From Tetradesmus obliquus (lineage: Eukaryota > Chlorophyta > Chlorophyceae > Sphaeropleales > Scenedesmaceae), in NCBI GenBank assembly GCA_030272155.1, contig CP126197.1, forward strand, positions 5,448,001-5,512,000: a stretch of 64,000 bases of DNA, given 5' to 3'. A program made the position numbers and the translations under genes. This document shows positions 20,314 through 31,400 of the stretch, in pieces (within the stretch, counting starts at the first letter, position 1; each line of letters begins with the position of its first letter). The notes beneath the pieces were generated by a model, which did no database searches, was not told the origin of the DNA, and worked only from the letters and a program-made list of their open reading frames with translations.

Positions 20314-23300
20314 ATGAATCCGTTCCTCAGCTTGCAACAACTCACATTGACACCAGTAGATTCTGGGCAGGCTGCAAAGTGGCAGCAGCTGATTGGTAGG
20401 CATCCAAAGTTGTGCAACACTGCCATGTGCACAGATGTTGCGACCTGCACAGCGCCTGGCCAACCTCCTCAGCTACAATTGGTTGTGCTTTCCAGGTCGC
20501 CAGCACAGCAGCAGCAGCAGCAGCAGCACCAGTAACGTCATGGCAGCAGCTGCCCACAGACCTGCGCAACGCCACAGCGGTTTTGGAGGCGCCAAACCCT
20601 GCAGCTCCTGGCGGCGTCACGCGCGTGTTTGTGCTGGGCGTGTCACACGTCTCGCAGGTGTGTGCTTTAGCGTTGATGGTGCTGTCTACTGCAAGCCATG
20701 CTGCAGCTCATGCTGTCAAGTCTGTCACTGCCCACTTGCCAAACCTCAACACAAAGCAGTCGTGGTCTCACAGTACGTGCAACACATTAGTCAGCACTCA
20801 ATCATGTGTCACCGGAGTCGAGCTGTGCACCAACCTGCCGCTGCTGCTGCTGCTGCTGCTGCTGCCGCTGCTGCTGCCGTTGCTGCTGCTGCCGCAGGTG
20901 TCGTGTGACCAGATCAAGCAGCTGGTGCGTGCTGTGCGGCCCGAGGTGGTCATGGTGGAGCTGTGCAAGGAGCGGCTGGGGCTGCTGGTGGACCCGGTCA
21001 ACCCCGAGCGGCGGCTGGACACCTGGCACTGCAGGTGATCTGATTTCCCCCTGATACATATGTTTTCAGTGCTGTTTGAAATAAGTTTGGGCTGCTGGTG
21101 GACCCAGTCAACCCCGAGCGGCGGCTGGACACCTGGCACTGCAGGTGATCTGATTTCCCCCTGATACATATGTTTTCAGTGCTGTTTGAACTAAGTTTGG
21201 CTGCTGGTGGACCCAGTCAACCCCGAGCGGCGGCTGGACACCTGGCACTGCAGGTGAATTTCATTGAAATGCCCTTATGATTGTGTGAAGTTCGTTTAAA
21301 GGCACTGGAGTTCATTGGTAATGCCTTTGTCATTGCTGTGAAGTTCATCATAGTATACTGGTGCTGCTGATTGATGGCTGCTGTGAAGGCCATGAAAAAT
21401 GTGTCGGTGACGTCTGTCACCTCGTCGTACCTACACGTGCTTGGATGGCGCAGGCTAGCTGCCGCATCTTGCTGCATGCACTGGGGCATGGCTGTTTGGT
21501 GCAGCATGCTGCAAGCTTTGCACATGATTTTGCCACCAACTCCAGCTGCTGTTGCTGCTGCTACCCTGTTGCAGGAAAGTGATGCTTGACGGCGTGCCAG
21601 CAGACGACCCGCTGTGGCCGCAGCAGAGCCAGCTGCTGGAGCTGATCGCAAGCAGGATTGGAGCAGCAGTCACCACACAGGTGTGCGTCACAGTTTCACA
21701 ACTCCACAACTTTACAACTTGGTGCACTGCAATGGGATGCTGGGGTGTTGCCCCGCCGGCTTAAGATCCGGCTATGCCTTGTGTTTGGCACCATCAATGG
21801 TAGCTGCGGCTGCTTGTACGTGCATCTTCCCCTGCCTGTGCGATGTTGTTGCTGTGGCTGGAATGCAAATGTGACTATGACAATGATCATGCTGTCTCAC
21901 ATTTGCTTTGCAGGAAATTGAGCTGGACTGTGCACGCCTACTGGCCACTGGTCTGTTCGGCAAGGCCCGCCCAGCAGCTATGAATGCAGGCAGGGGCGAG
22001 GCCCCTCAATTCGGAGCAGTAAAGCCAGACACAGGCGACGAGGAGGAGCAGCAGCAGCCAAACCCAGCAGCAGCAGGTGCCGAGGCCGGCAGTGGTGTAA
22101 CTAGTTACACCGGCGAGGTCGCGCTGCAGCTGGTGCCGCCGCTGGGAAGTTTGAAGTTCATAGTGGAGCCGCGGAAGCTCCCGCTGGTCAGCAGCATTGA
22201 AGTTCGCCTGGACAGCAGCTTGAAGGATGCAGGTGTGGATGCTGCGCAGCTGCAGGGCGTTGCAAGTGGGCTGCTTGAGGCTGCTGCTGCGGAGGCAAAG
22301 GCGGCAGCAGCAGCAAAGGCAGCAGCGGACGGCAAGGCAGAGGAAGAAAAGGATAAGGAAAAGGACAAAGAAGAGGAAGACAAGGAGAAGGAGAAGGCAG
22401 CAGACACAGACAGCAGCCTGAAGCTGTACCTGCAGCTGCGTGCACAGCTTGCAGCCGCATTCCCGCAGCCAGACCAAATCGTGGTGGCTTTCAGCGGCGT
22501 TGAAAGCGCCAGGGTCGAAGTGCTTGTGCGCGCACGGCGCGATGCAGACCCGGCCTATGTATCTGGCCTTGAAGGCAGTGCAGAGGGAGGCGAGGGGCTA
22601 GGCATTGACTCCTTTAAGCCGCAGCGCACCAGTGTGCAGCTGAGCCCGGGGATGCTGCTGCCTGCTGAGGCAGCGGAGCGGCTGGCTGCTGCGCGGGCAG
22701 CAAGGCAGGCGGAGCGCGTGCTGCCGCCGCATGCAGGCTGGGAGCGCAGGTGCGTATGTGGTGGCGGCGGTGGTGAGGAGGTTGCTGAGAGTCCGCGCAG
22801 CGCAGCTGTGTGCGGCGCTGCTACTCTGCTGGGGTGTGCAGTGCGGGGTGGCAGGCGGATTCATGTTGCTCGGGAGGTCAAGTGCGGCTGTTCTTGTACT
22901 GAGCTGCTGGTTTGAATGACTGCATGATTGTGGTTCTTGCGCCGCAGTTTCACCTGTGCTGCTGCCTGCTGTACCGCCTACAGTGCTGATGTGTTGATGC
23001 TGCATGCGCTGCTGCTTGCTTTTGAGCCATGCAGGACGCAGTTCAGGCTGTGGAGTCAAGATGAGGTGTCCACTGCTGACGCCAGGCTGCCAGCCAACCC
23101 AGTGGCAGACACGTTTGCGCAGCTAATGACAGGCCTGTACTCACGGCTGCAGGCAGCAGCAGGTGCGGGAGAACAACAGTATGTGCAGCAGCAAACGCAG
23201 CTAATGCAGTGCCTGTGGCTGGCGCCCATGCGGCAGCACCAGCAGCAGCAGCAGCCCTGGTGACTGCCTTTTAAACGCCTGCATGCACATGTATCACGCT

Positions 23301-25426
23301 GTGACAACGCCGCCAAAACATGCACGTGTATGTGCGTGTGTTCTGATGCTGTTTTGCTGCTATTTGCGCTTGCAGGCGATGCAGCAGGCATCACCTCTGG
23401 TGCTGCCTGGAGGGCTGCACTGGAGGCAGCATGTGAAGTGGGCAGCCAGCAAGTGCTGCTGGGTAAGTGCCTGATACGAATTTACCCAGCAAACATCAAA
23501 ACTTTTTCTCTAGAGCGCCGGCAGTCAGCATGTCACGCAGCGTCGTTGTTGGCTCGGCTTGCCTGGCCTGCTTGGTACACGGCTGCAAGCAGAAGTAGCG
23601 CAGTGCAGGTTGGGCTTGGTCTGCATGCGCCCATAACATGATGACCACAACAACACCAATAGTCAATGCCTTGCACCATTTTCCTTAAATCCAATGCATG
23701 AATGCATCAATCCTATCGCTGTTGCCTTGCAGGAGACCGCCCCTCAAATGTGACGCAGCGCCGCTTGGCTGTTGGCATCTCCGCAGCCAGCGGCGGCCGC
23801 CTCGCAGCATCCCTCGGGCTGCTGCTTGCAGGAATCGTCTCAGCAGCCACACACGCACTGCCAGATGTGGAGGCAGCAGCAGGCAGCGCTGCTGCAGGCG
23901 ATGCGGGCATTGTGTTTGGGTCTGCTGCTGCTGCGCTGGCGCTGGCGTGGCCTGTGCTGGCTCCCTTTGTGGAGGTGTGGCGCTTCAGCAGGCTGAGCGG
24001 GGAGGAGGTGGAGGCAGCTGTGGCCATCAAGGAGCCGCTGCAGGTGCGTGCACTTATATGCGTTTCTATGTACCAATACAGCATGCGCGTCGTGTCTGTT
24101 GGAGACCTTGGTTCAATTTGCAGCACAGCACTGGATGGAGGCTGCTGTGGCCATCAAGGAGCCGCTGCAGGTGCGTGCACATATATGTGTGTTTGTATGT
24201 GTGCATGCGTGTCATTTCTGTTGGGATTGGTATTTGTGCAGTACAGCAGTGGGTGAAGAAGCTGTGGAGGAGGTGGAGGCAGCTGTGGCCATCAAGGAGC
24301 CGCTGCAGGTGCGTTCACGTTTATTGTATATACTTGCAGGACGCACAACTTGCAAAAGCGCAACGCAGCGTAACTCTCGCTCACACGCCTAAATGGGGCT
24401 TACGCTACCCTGGCTGTAAGTGTCATGTCTTACTTGCTCATGTGCACTCAAGTATGTGCGCACGCGTGTCGTGTCTGTCGGAGACATTATTTTGGTGTGC
24501 AGCACAGCAGTGGATGAAGAAGGCTATGGGGCAGTGGCAACCGGCAAGTGCACTTATTGCCAGTTGAAAGTTGCACCGCTGGACCACATCAGCCTGTCCA
24601 TGCAGGCCCTTGGCATTGATGGCTGCTATTTGTGCCTGTACCTACCTTGCAGTTCTCTGGCCTGTTGCGTACCTGTAATTTTATGCTTGCTTCACTTTCG
24701 ACTATCATGCACATCTTCCGACGCCACTTGTTCTGTTTCTATGTCTGTTGTACAGGAGCGCCTGGACCAGCCCTTCTTTGTGTGGGGCGAGGATGCGCTG
24801 CTCAAGTGGCCCGGCGCAGTGACGCCGCTCATTGAGGAGCGTGACGCGTACATGGCGCGCGTGGTGGCGGCTGCAGCGCAGGGCAGCAACCCCAACGTGC
24901 CTGCATACGTTGCTGACCAGGTGATGCAGCGAAGGCGGTTTTCTCAAATGGTGTTTGTTGAGCGATGACTTGATGCAGCTGTTGTTTGCATGGTGTAGCA
25001 CCAATTGGTCAGGTTGTGTCGCTGCAGTTCTGCAGACATGGCTGAGATGCTGCGTCATGGCTGATGCGCAGTTGCTTGAAGTTGCCTAATGGCCGTGGCT
25101 GCTGCTGTACCGGTTGAAAACGCCGCATTCATTGCTTCCTGCATCTGCACTCAACGCTTTCTGGTTCTGAGCCCTGCGTGCCACATTCATGTGCTGTTTG
25201 CCACTTGTAGGATGATGGGCAGCTGATCTGGCGCTACATGGTGCCTGAGGGGGCCACTGCAAGCAGCGCGCCAGCAGGCGCTGGTGATGGGCCATACGTG
25301 CCCCTGGCAGGGCCCAGAGCAGTTGTGAGCGTGGTGGGCAGCGCGCACGTGCGGGGCATGGTGCAGAGGTGGCAGGAGAGCTTGGCAGCAGCTGGGCAGC
25401 TGGATGAGCTGCTAACGGCGGAGTAG
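20314..25426 (+). CDS. TraB/PrgY-family membrane protein
   Basis: Exons: 20314-20395, 20473-20657, 20898-21034, 21575-21680, 21914-22749, 23035-23162, 23376-23462, 23733-24043, 24756-24920, 25211-25426, giving 750 residues with matching phases. The first exon and the acceptor of exon 2 are the least certain. Seen: the TraB hallmarks FVLGVSHVSQ (residues ~80-89), RPEVVMVELCKERLG, LLGDRPSNVTQRRL, IEERDAYMA and VVGSAHVRGM (His ~725). A Lys/Glu-rich charged insert lies mid-protein, and two hydrophobic segments in the exon at 23733 suggest membrane anchoring. Known: TraB-domain proteins in plants and animals (TRABD) are linked to organelle outer membranes and autophagy, while bacterial PrgY acts on a peptide pheromone; they share an EREX2-like metallopeptidase fold. 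Inference: organelle-membrane TraB protein, substrate unknown. Confidence 0.87.
20982..21258 (+). repeat. Young donor-side triplication, DPVNPERRLDTWHCR exon end
   Basis: Units begin at 20982, 21092 and 21201 (spacing 110 and 109 bp) and differ at only a few bases, including a one-base loss in the third. The first belongs to exon 3. Confidence 0.95.
23990..24545 (+). repeat. Donor-side array, AVAIKEPLQ exon end, 3-4 copies
   Basis: Exon ends with GTGCGT/GTGCG donors at 24043, 24170 and 24308, plus an eroded copy near 24503-24545. The first is the exon. Confidence 0.88.
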
Positions 25427-26211
25427 GCTGAGCGTGCTGCACTCTTGTGCGGCTGTGGCATTGGCTGAAAAGGGGTTGCTGAATGTTGTATGGAGAGGTA
25501 ACAAAGTCTTGTGTGCGCGCATTTGTCTTGTCTTTGTCTGCTTTGGTGATCTTGTGCGGGCGTTGCGGAGTTCAGGCGGTGCGCCCCCGACATGACAGTT
25601 CCAGCAAGAAAACCGCTGTGACGTATCATGATCAGGCGTTTCTCAAAAGCCATGTGCCCCACGTCCAGTGAACTTAGTTGGCGGATTCCCCCGCAGTAGC
25701 AGCGGTTACAGCAGCCATGCTGCAAACGGGTGACAAGGGGAAGGCTGACCAATTGCAGCCATCAAGTGGAGCAGCCCACCACCGAACATATACTGCTCAA
25801 CACCTAGACAGAAGGCTGTTCAAGCCTTGACTGAGTCAAAGCCGCACTGAACCCTTGCAAGCAGCTTGTAGCCGGCAAATGCATCTGTTCTTGTTATTGA
25901 ACGCAACTTTAAGGCAGGGACCCATAGAAACACAATTCGAAATGGCAGAAATTTCTGCACTACATCTAACTCAATGCTGCTGCAAACGGCTTTCAAAGGG
26001 GCTGAACTTCACTTGAAGTACAGCAAAACAATACACACTGTTGACTGGCTTTGATGTCAAGTTCTGTATGACTGGCTCTCCACCAGCACCTTGCCACTGC
26101 AGTGCAGCCGCTGCGTCTCATGGTATGCACTGTATGACTGCCACACCGGCACAGGTTCAGGACATGCTGCAAGATATGCTCAGGGTACCCATATGCTACG
26201 CTACTGCACGC
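25427..26211. other. Intergenic between convergent genes
   Basis: 3' flanks of the TraB-family (+) and tetraspanin-like (-) genes. No coding or RNA gene seen. Confidence 0.5.
25706..25710 (-). promoter_or_regulatory. Possible TGTAA poly(A) signal of the tetraspanin-like gene
   Basis: TGTAA on the minus strand, about 500 bp after the stop at 26212. The distance is long but within what algal 3' UTRs show. Confidence 0.3.
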
Positions 26212-27650
26212 TCAGAGCCCGAACCAGCTCTTCATCCACTTGATGCCGTGTGTGAAGGAGCCGTACTTGCTGGCCATCTTGGAGCGCAGCTTGCCATACA
26301 CGCTGTTGTTGGTGCTGCTGTAGCGGTTGCCGCCAGCCTCCACATCCACACGCAGCTGCTGCATGCTCTGGCTCTTCTCCTGCAAGCAGCAGAAGGCAGC
26401 AGCTCAGTGCTGAGGCGTTGCTAGGCACCTCGACGTGTGCGTCACCGTCTGACTCCCGGAGGCATTCACTGGCAGTGATGGGAGGCAGGTCAATGACTTA
26501 GCGCTGCTGCATCAGGCTGCGAGAGCTGCAGCTGTCCACCTCCACACGCCAGCCTTGCCACATGTGCATACATTTACATAGCAGGCAACTCCCAGAGTGG
26601 ACGTCTTCGTCCTGCGGTTGACAGCCTGAAGCTGCTATCACAGTGACACAGTCATCACGTGGGGCTGCAGGACAGCAGCATACATGTGCTGCACCAGCAG
26701 CTGCTGCTGTTGCCTGCCTGCCAGACAATCTCTAAGCCTCCTGTGGTCCCAATCTCGCATCAGCTGTCTCTGCAGCAACTGCCGTTGCCTGCCTGCCTGA
26801 TTAGCTGTAAGGTGCTGCTGCACTCTTGCCCCAGCAGTGGCCACTGCCATGGCAGAGTAAGGATGCTTGCACATGATCATACCTGCAGGTTGTTGGTGTC
26901 AAAGTTGTCGTACTGTGCTGCTGTGTCTTCAAACACAAATCGTAGCAGCAGTGACAGCACCAGCGCCACGACTTCGCAGAGCATGAACAGCAGCATAATC
27001 CACTTGGCAGCCTTGAGCACCTCAACCACCTGTGCACGGTTGTAGCGGCCTGCAGAGCAATAGCGGCAGAGCATGTTCAAGCGCTTGCAATTGACTGACC
27101 AGCATAACAGGCGCACGCCTGTGACAGCATGACACTGCTCGTTGTGAACATGCTATGAAGCTGCACCTCGTCCGTGACAACTCAGTTGACAGCTGTTGAC
27201 AAAACTCATTTCCGCTGCTGGCAGTCTTTGCCGTTGATAGACTGCATCATGTGACAGCACGTGCTGCCGTGCACGCGTGTGCAATTGCTGCAGGATGTTT
27301 CCTGCAAGCGCACCTGTTTCCTTTGGGTCAATTGCATCCACCACTCCCTGGAAGCCTGTAAACAGCACCACCACCAGGATGAGCTGGCACAGCGTGTTGA
27401 TGCCATGCAGCACCAGGAAGGCATCCAAGCAGCAAGCCCACTTGTGGCCACCGACCAAGCCGCTGACTGCTGACACGACAGATAGGATAGCCAGCAAGAT
27501 CATGGCCACTGGGGGGAAGCTGTTGATGGGCCGCTCGACAGTGCAGCCAAAGATGAGTAGGCACAGTGCTGCCAGGAAGTTGAAGGAGACCAGCACTCGC
27601 ATCATTGTTCCGGCAGAGCGGCCACAGTTTGTGCAGTGCCGCTTCGCCAT
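26212..27650 (-). CDS. Four-helix tetraspanin-like membrane protein
   Basis: Exons: 27650-27314, 27049-26883, 26379-26212, giving 223 residues with phases matching. Seen: a Cys-containing N-terminus (CTNCGR), then three close hydrophobic helices (LVSFNFLAALCLLIFGC; VAMILLAILSVVSAVSGLV; INTLCQLILVVVLFTGF). A short loop follows, then a fourth helix (WIMLLFMLCEVVALVLSLLL) and a basic hydrophilic tail of about 60 residues. The order and spacing resemble tetraspanin-like proteins, but no CCG motif was seen in the loop, so it is not a classical tetraspanin. This gene is nearly free of the exon-end duplications common in its neighbours. It is head-to-head with the large coiled-coil gene. Confidence 0.8.
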
Positions 27651-28476
27651 GGCTGCTGCTTTGGCACTGCTGCTGGGGATACTGCAGCTGTCTGTAGAGC
27701 TTCAGGGTCACCAAATGCTGCAGCACAGACGATTGACAAAGTATTAGGTGTTGTTTAGGTGGTGCTCTTGTCGCGGGCTCCACAAACATACACTTGCTGT
27801 CACAGCTAGCTGCTGCGCTGCATGTGAACCCTTCCAGCTTTTGCTACGTCTGCCGTGCCTACGGCTCCTGCGAGTGCATGCAGCTCACCTACTACAGCTG
27901 AGAAGTGGCGCCTTTATTGCTGTCCTGCTGACAGGCACGAGGCGGTGCTGGGTGCTGGCGGGACAGTTGTACTGCTGCTTGGCCGGTTGAGCAGTAGCAA
28001 TGTCGTGGTGAGGACAAACATGCTGCGTATTGCACTGAGACAACTTGAAGAAAGTTCACCGCGAGTGACCAATGGCTTTTGTAACTACACGCCAGGACTA
28101 GGGTTGTTTGATGTGGTTGTAGCGACGGAATGCCGCTTACAATATGTTTATTTTGTTGAAGCTACACCAACTAGACGAAATCGGATACGGGAGGCCATAG
28201 GCTGCAGTTGACTGTACATCTGCAGTCACATTCAAATTAAGACGACTCCATTACGCGTTTAATCGTCACCAACACCACTACCAGAAGCTGTGATGTGATC
28301 CTGCGCATTGTTTTCCACTTGCGGATAAGACCTGGCACAAAGGAGCATCAGCAGCTGCTCTGCTCAGCAGTGCTGCATCTGCTGAAATCCGCTCTTTGCA
28401 GCTCATGTGCTGCAGCACAAGCATGCCAGAAGCACGAATGAAACGACATATACTCTAGCTATAGTACATCAGAATC
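27651..28476. other. Shared upstream region of a divergent gene pair
   Basis: 826 bp between the start codons of the tetraspanin-like (-) and coiled-coil (+) genes. Several open frames exist but none has splice or motif support. Confidence 0.5.
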
Positions 28477-31400
28477 ATGTTGCTGGCAGGGGCATTGCAG
28501 CGTTCAGTAGCTGCTGGAGCGCTGCAAAGTCAGCAGACTGCGCAGCAGACTGAGACAGCCAAAGGCGTGCGCGATGGGTGAGCAAAGTTGAATCCAACAT
28601 TGAATGTGTCAGTGTCGAGGGGCAATCTATTGCATTTCAGCAGTTTGAACGCTACACGAACCTCCCAGCATTTCATGTACTGGGTGCACGGGCGATTGCT
28701 TGATGAACAGTACATCCTGCTGTTACTGCTGTGCATGGCTGTGCAGAATTGTTGGCAGTGACAGCGGCAGTGGCGCTGACTTGGAGCTGGTTGGGGGCTA
28801 CCTGGAGCAGCTGCTGCCTGCACTCGCAGGTGCAAGCCCAGACAACGTCAATGGTAAGCTGCTCCGGGTCCAGCAGCCAAAGCAGCTGACTGCAAGCGCT
28901 GCAGACTGGCGAGCAAGCTGTATGCAAGAGTGAACACTTGCACGAACGCTACCAGATGTAACACTTTGGCAGCAATTGGTTGGCTCTGAGACCCACGCTG
29001 TATGCTTCTTTAGCTGACATTCAACATGCTCAATCAATCTCTGCCTGCAGGAGTGCCACAGAGCCTCAGTGGGCTGGGCCTGGACAGGGCAGCACTGCTG
29101 GGCAGCGGCCTGCAGCAGCACTCCATCAACAGCCTGTACAGGTCACTCGCAGCACGCGCAGGTGTGCAGCGGGACGCAGCAGCGCTGTGATCATGCATGA
29201 TGGTGATGTGAGCAAGCTGATTGTTGCCGACAATCATGGTGACTGGATAGCTGTGGCAGCAGCTGAAGCAGAGGTGTGTGCCACGGTCGCCTTGCACATG
29301 TAGCCAGCAGTTGCCCTGCTGTGGTAGCCCCTTGCCCTTGCTCCAAACCCAATGCTTTTCCTACTTATTTCCTTCCAGGCGCTTTTCGCAAACTGATGTC
29401 CACGGAGGTGCAGCAGTTGCGGCAGCTGGTGGCAGCAACCCCGCAGCTTGCACGCACACTGCAGCTGCTGGATGGGCCCATTGCAGCAGCACCACAACAG
29501 GCACTGAAAGCAGGGAGGGCAGCAGCAAACCTCCAAGCGTTGCAGCAGCACCAACACCAGCAACAGCAGGCGCTGACAGCTGCTGCGGCAGGGTTGATAC
29601 CCAGTGGAGAGGATGCTGATGGCAGCAGCAATGCACTAGGACCTTCTGCCGAGGATCTTGTGAAGGACTATGCAGAGGCCTATGCAAGCATGAAGGAGAC
29701 CATGGAGGTGCGAGCAGCTGCAAGCTTGGCTGCACAGCAGCTGCAGCCAACAGCAATGCCTGCATATGGCTCGCTAGCAGCAAGGCAGGCCAGAGTAAGA
29801 GCATTGCTAGAGGTCGTGCCTTGTTAGGTCCATGTGGCAATGGGATGAACGTGAACAAGGGGCATCCCTCAACTCAATCGCTGTGCTCACTGTGCATGCC
29901 GCACATCGCGTTGTGCCTTGCAGGTGCGGCTGCGGCATGAGCAGCGCCGCGGAGACTTCCTGGCAGGCAAGGTGCAGCAGACGGAGGGCTCTCTGCGTGA
30001 CATCACAGCACAGCTGGATGCAGCAAACAGGTGAGCAGCTGGCAATAGATGCTGCAGCTACGCCTTTCCATCACGTTCTTGTCAACCATGCAGCACATGC
30101 ATAACTCCTTCTGGTATGTCACTGCAACAGCTCTTTCCTTTTGAACTCTTCACCTTCCGCATGCATGCACCGACCTGTGATTGCGGCTGTGATGCTGTTG
30201 CTGCTGTATGTTAGGCGCATCTCTGAGCAGCAGGCGGAAGCAGCACAGCTGCAGGAGCAGGTGGCGCAGCTGCAGTCAGACCTAGCTGCCAGCCATGCAG
30301 CGCACCTGGCGCTGCAGCAGCACCACACTGCCTCCATGGAGGCGGCTGCGCAGGAGAAGCAGCAGCTCGAGGAGCAGCACCGGAAGATTGTGGAGACGCT
30401 GCAGCAGGTGCGCATGCAACACTGGCCTTTAGCTGTCCTTGCAGCTGTATTACGGATGTAAGCAGCGAGTGCTGCTCGCAATTCAGGCTCACATCATCAC
30501 CGTCTGTAACAATTTGCTACCACACCATGCCGCCTAAACCTTGCAGGACCTGACAGCAGCAGGCGGCGCAGCAGCAGCCCTGTCGGAGTCCAGCCGCCAG
30601 GTTGAGGCGCTGCGGCTGCTGTACAATGAGGAGCTGTCACGTGCCAGCCGCCTGGCGGTTGAGCTCAGCAGGGCCACTGCAGCCGCTGACAAGGCCACTG
30701 CAGCAGAGGACAGCTGGCGGCGGCAGCTGGCGAAGAGCGACAGCAGGGCGGACAATGCAGAAGGCATGGCTGGCGCAATGAAGGCGACAGTGCGGCAGCT
30801 GGAGGAGCAGCTGGCTCAGGAGCAGGCTAGGCTGGAGGAGAGCAAGGGTGAGAGGCGTAGCGGCGCGTGAGGCCGGGAGCAGCTGCATGTTGTGCTGCAC
30901 ACATCATTCCTGCTGCAACAGAGCACTGGATATTTCCTGCACAGGTGTTGGGGTGGGCTGCAGAGGTCCGGTAAAGACGGTAGCTCAGCGTGGTGCGACT
31001 TCTGCTGTGTCTCTCATGAACCACTACTTACGAGTAGGCTGCTTGACTCCTTGATGTGCATACCTTTGTGTATTAAAGTGCCCTAGTGCCTCAGCTGGCC
31101 TCTTGCTGTTGCATGCTTGCCATGCTAACCGCTGTGTGCTGTGTGCTGTGGTGTCTGCAGCCCACGCCTCTCAGCTGCGCCTCAGGCTGGAGCGCTCACG
31201 CCTGGCTGCTGTAGAGCAGCGCGCAACAGCGCAAACAGGTGAGCAGTCTTGTTGGCATGAGGTCATCGCGCCGTACTGTTTGGATGTCTAGTGCAGCTGT
31301 TTGCAGCTTGTAGTTGGGCTGGCAGGTGCTGTGACGTGGCCTGTTGCTAACAGTCGAGGCGTAGCAGCAGCAGTTTGCGGTTGCTGGAAGCGACGTCTGC

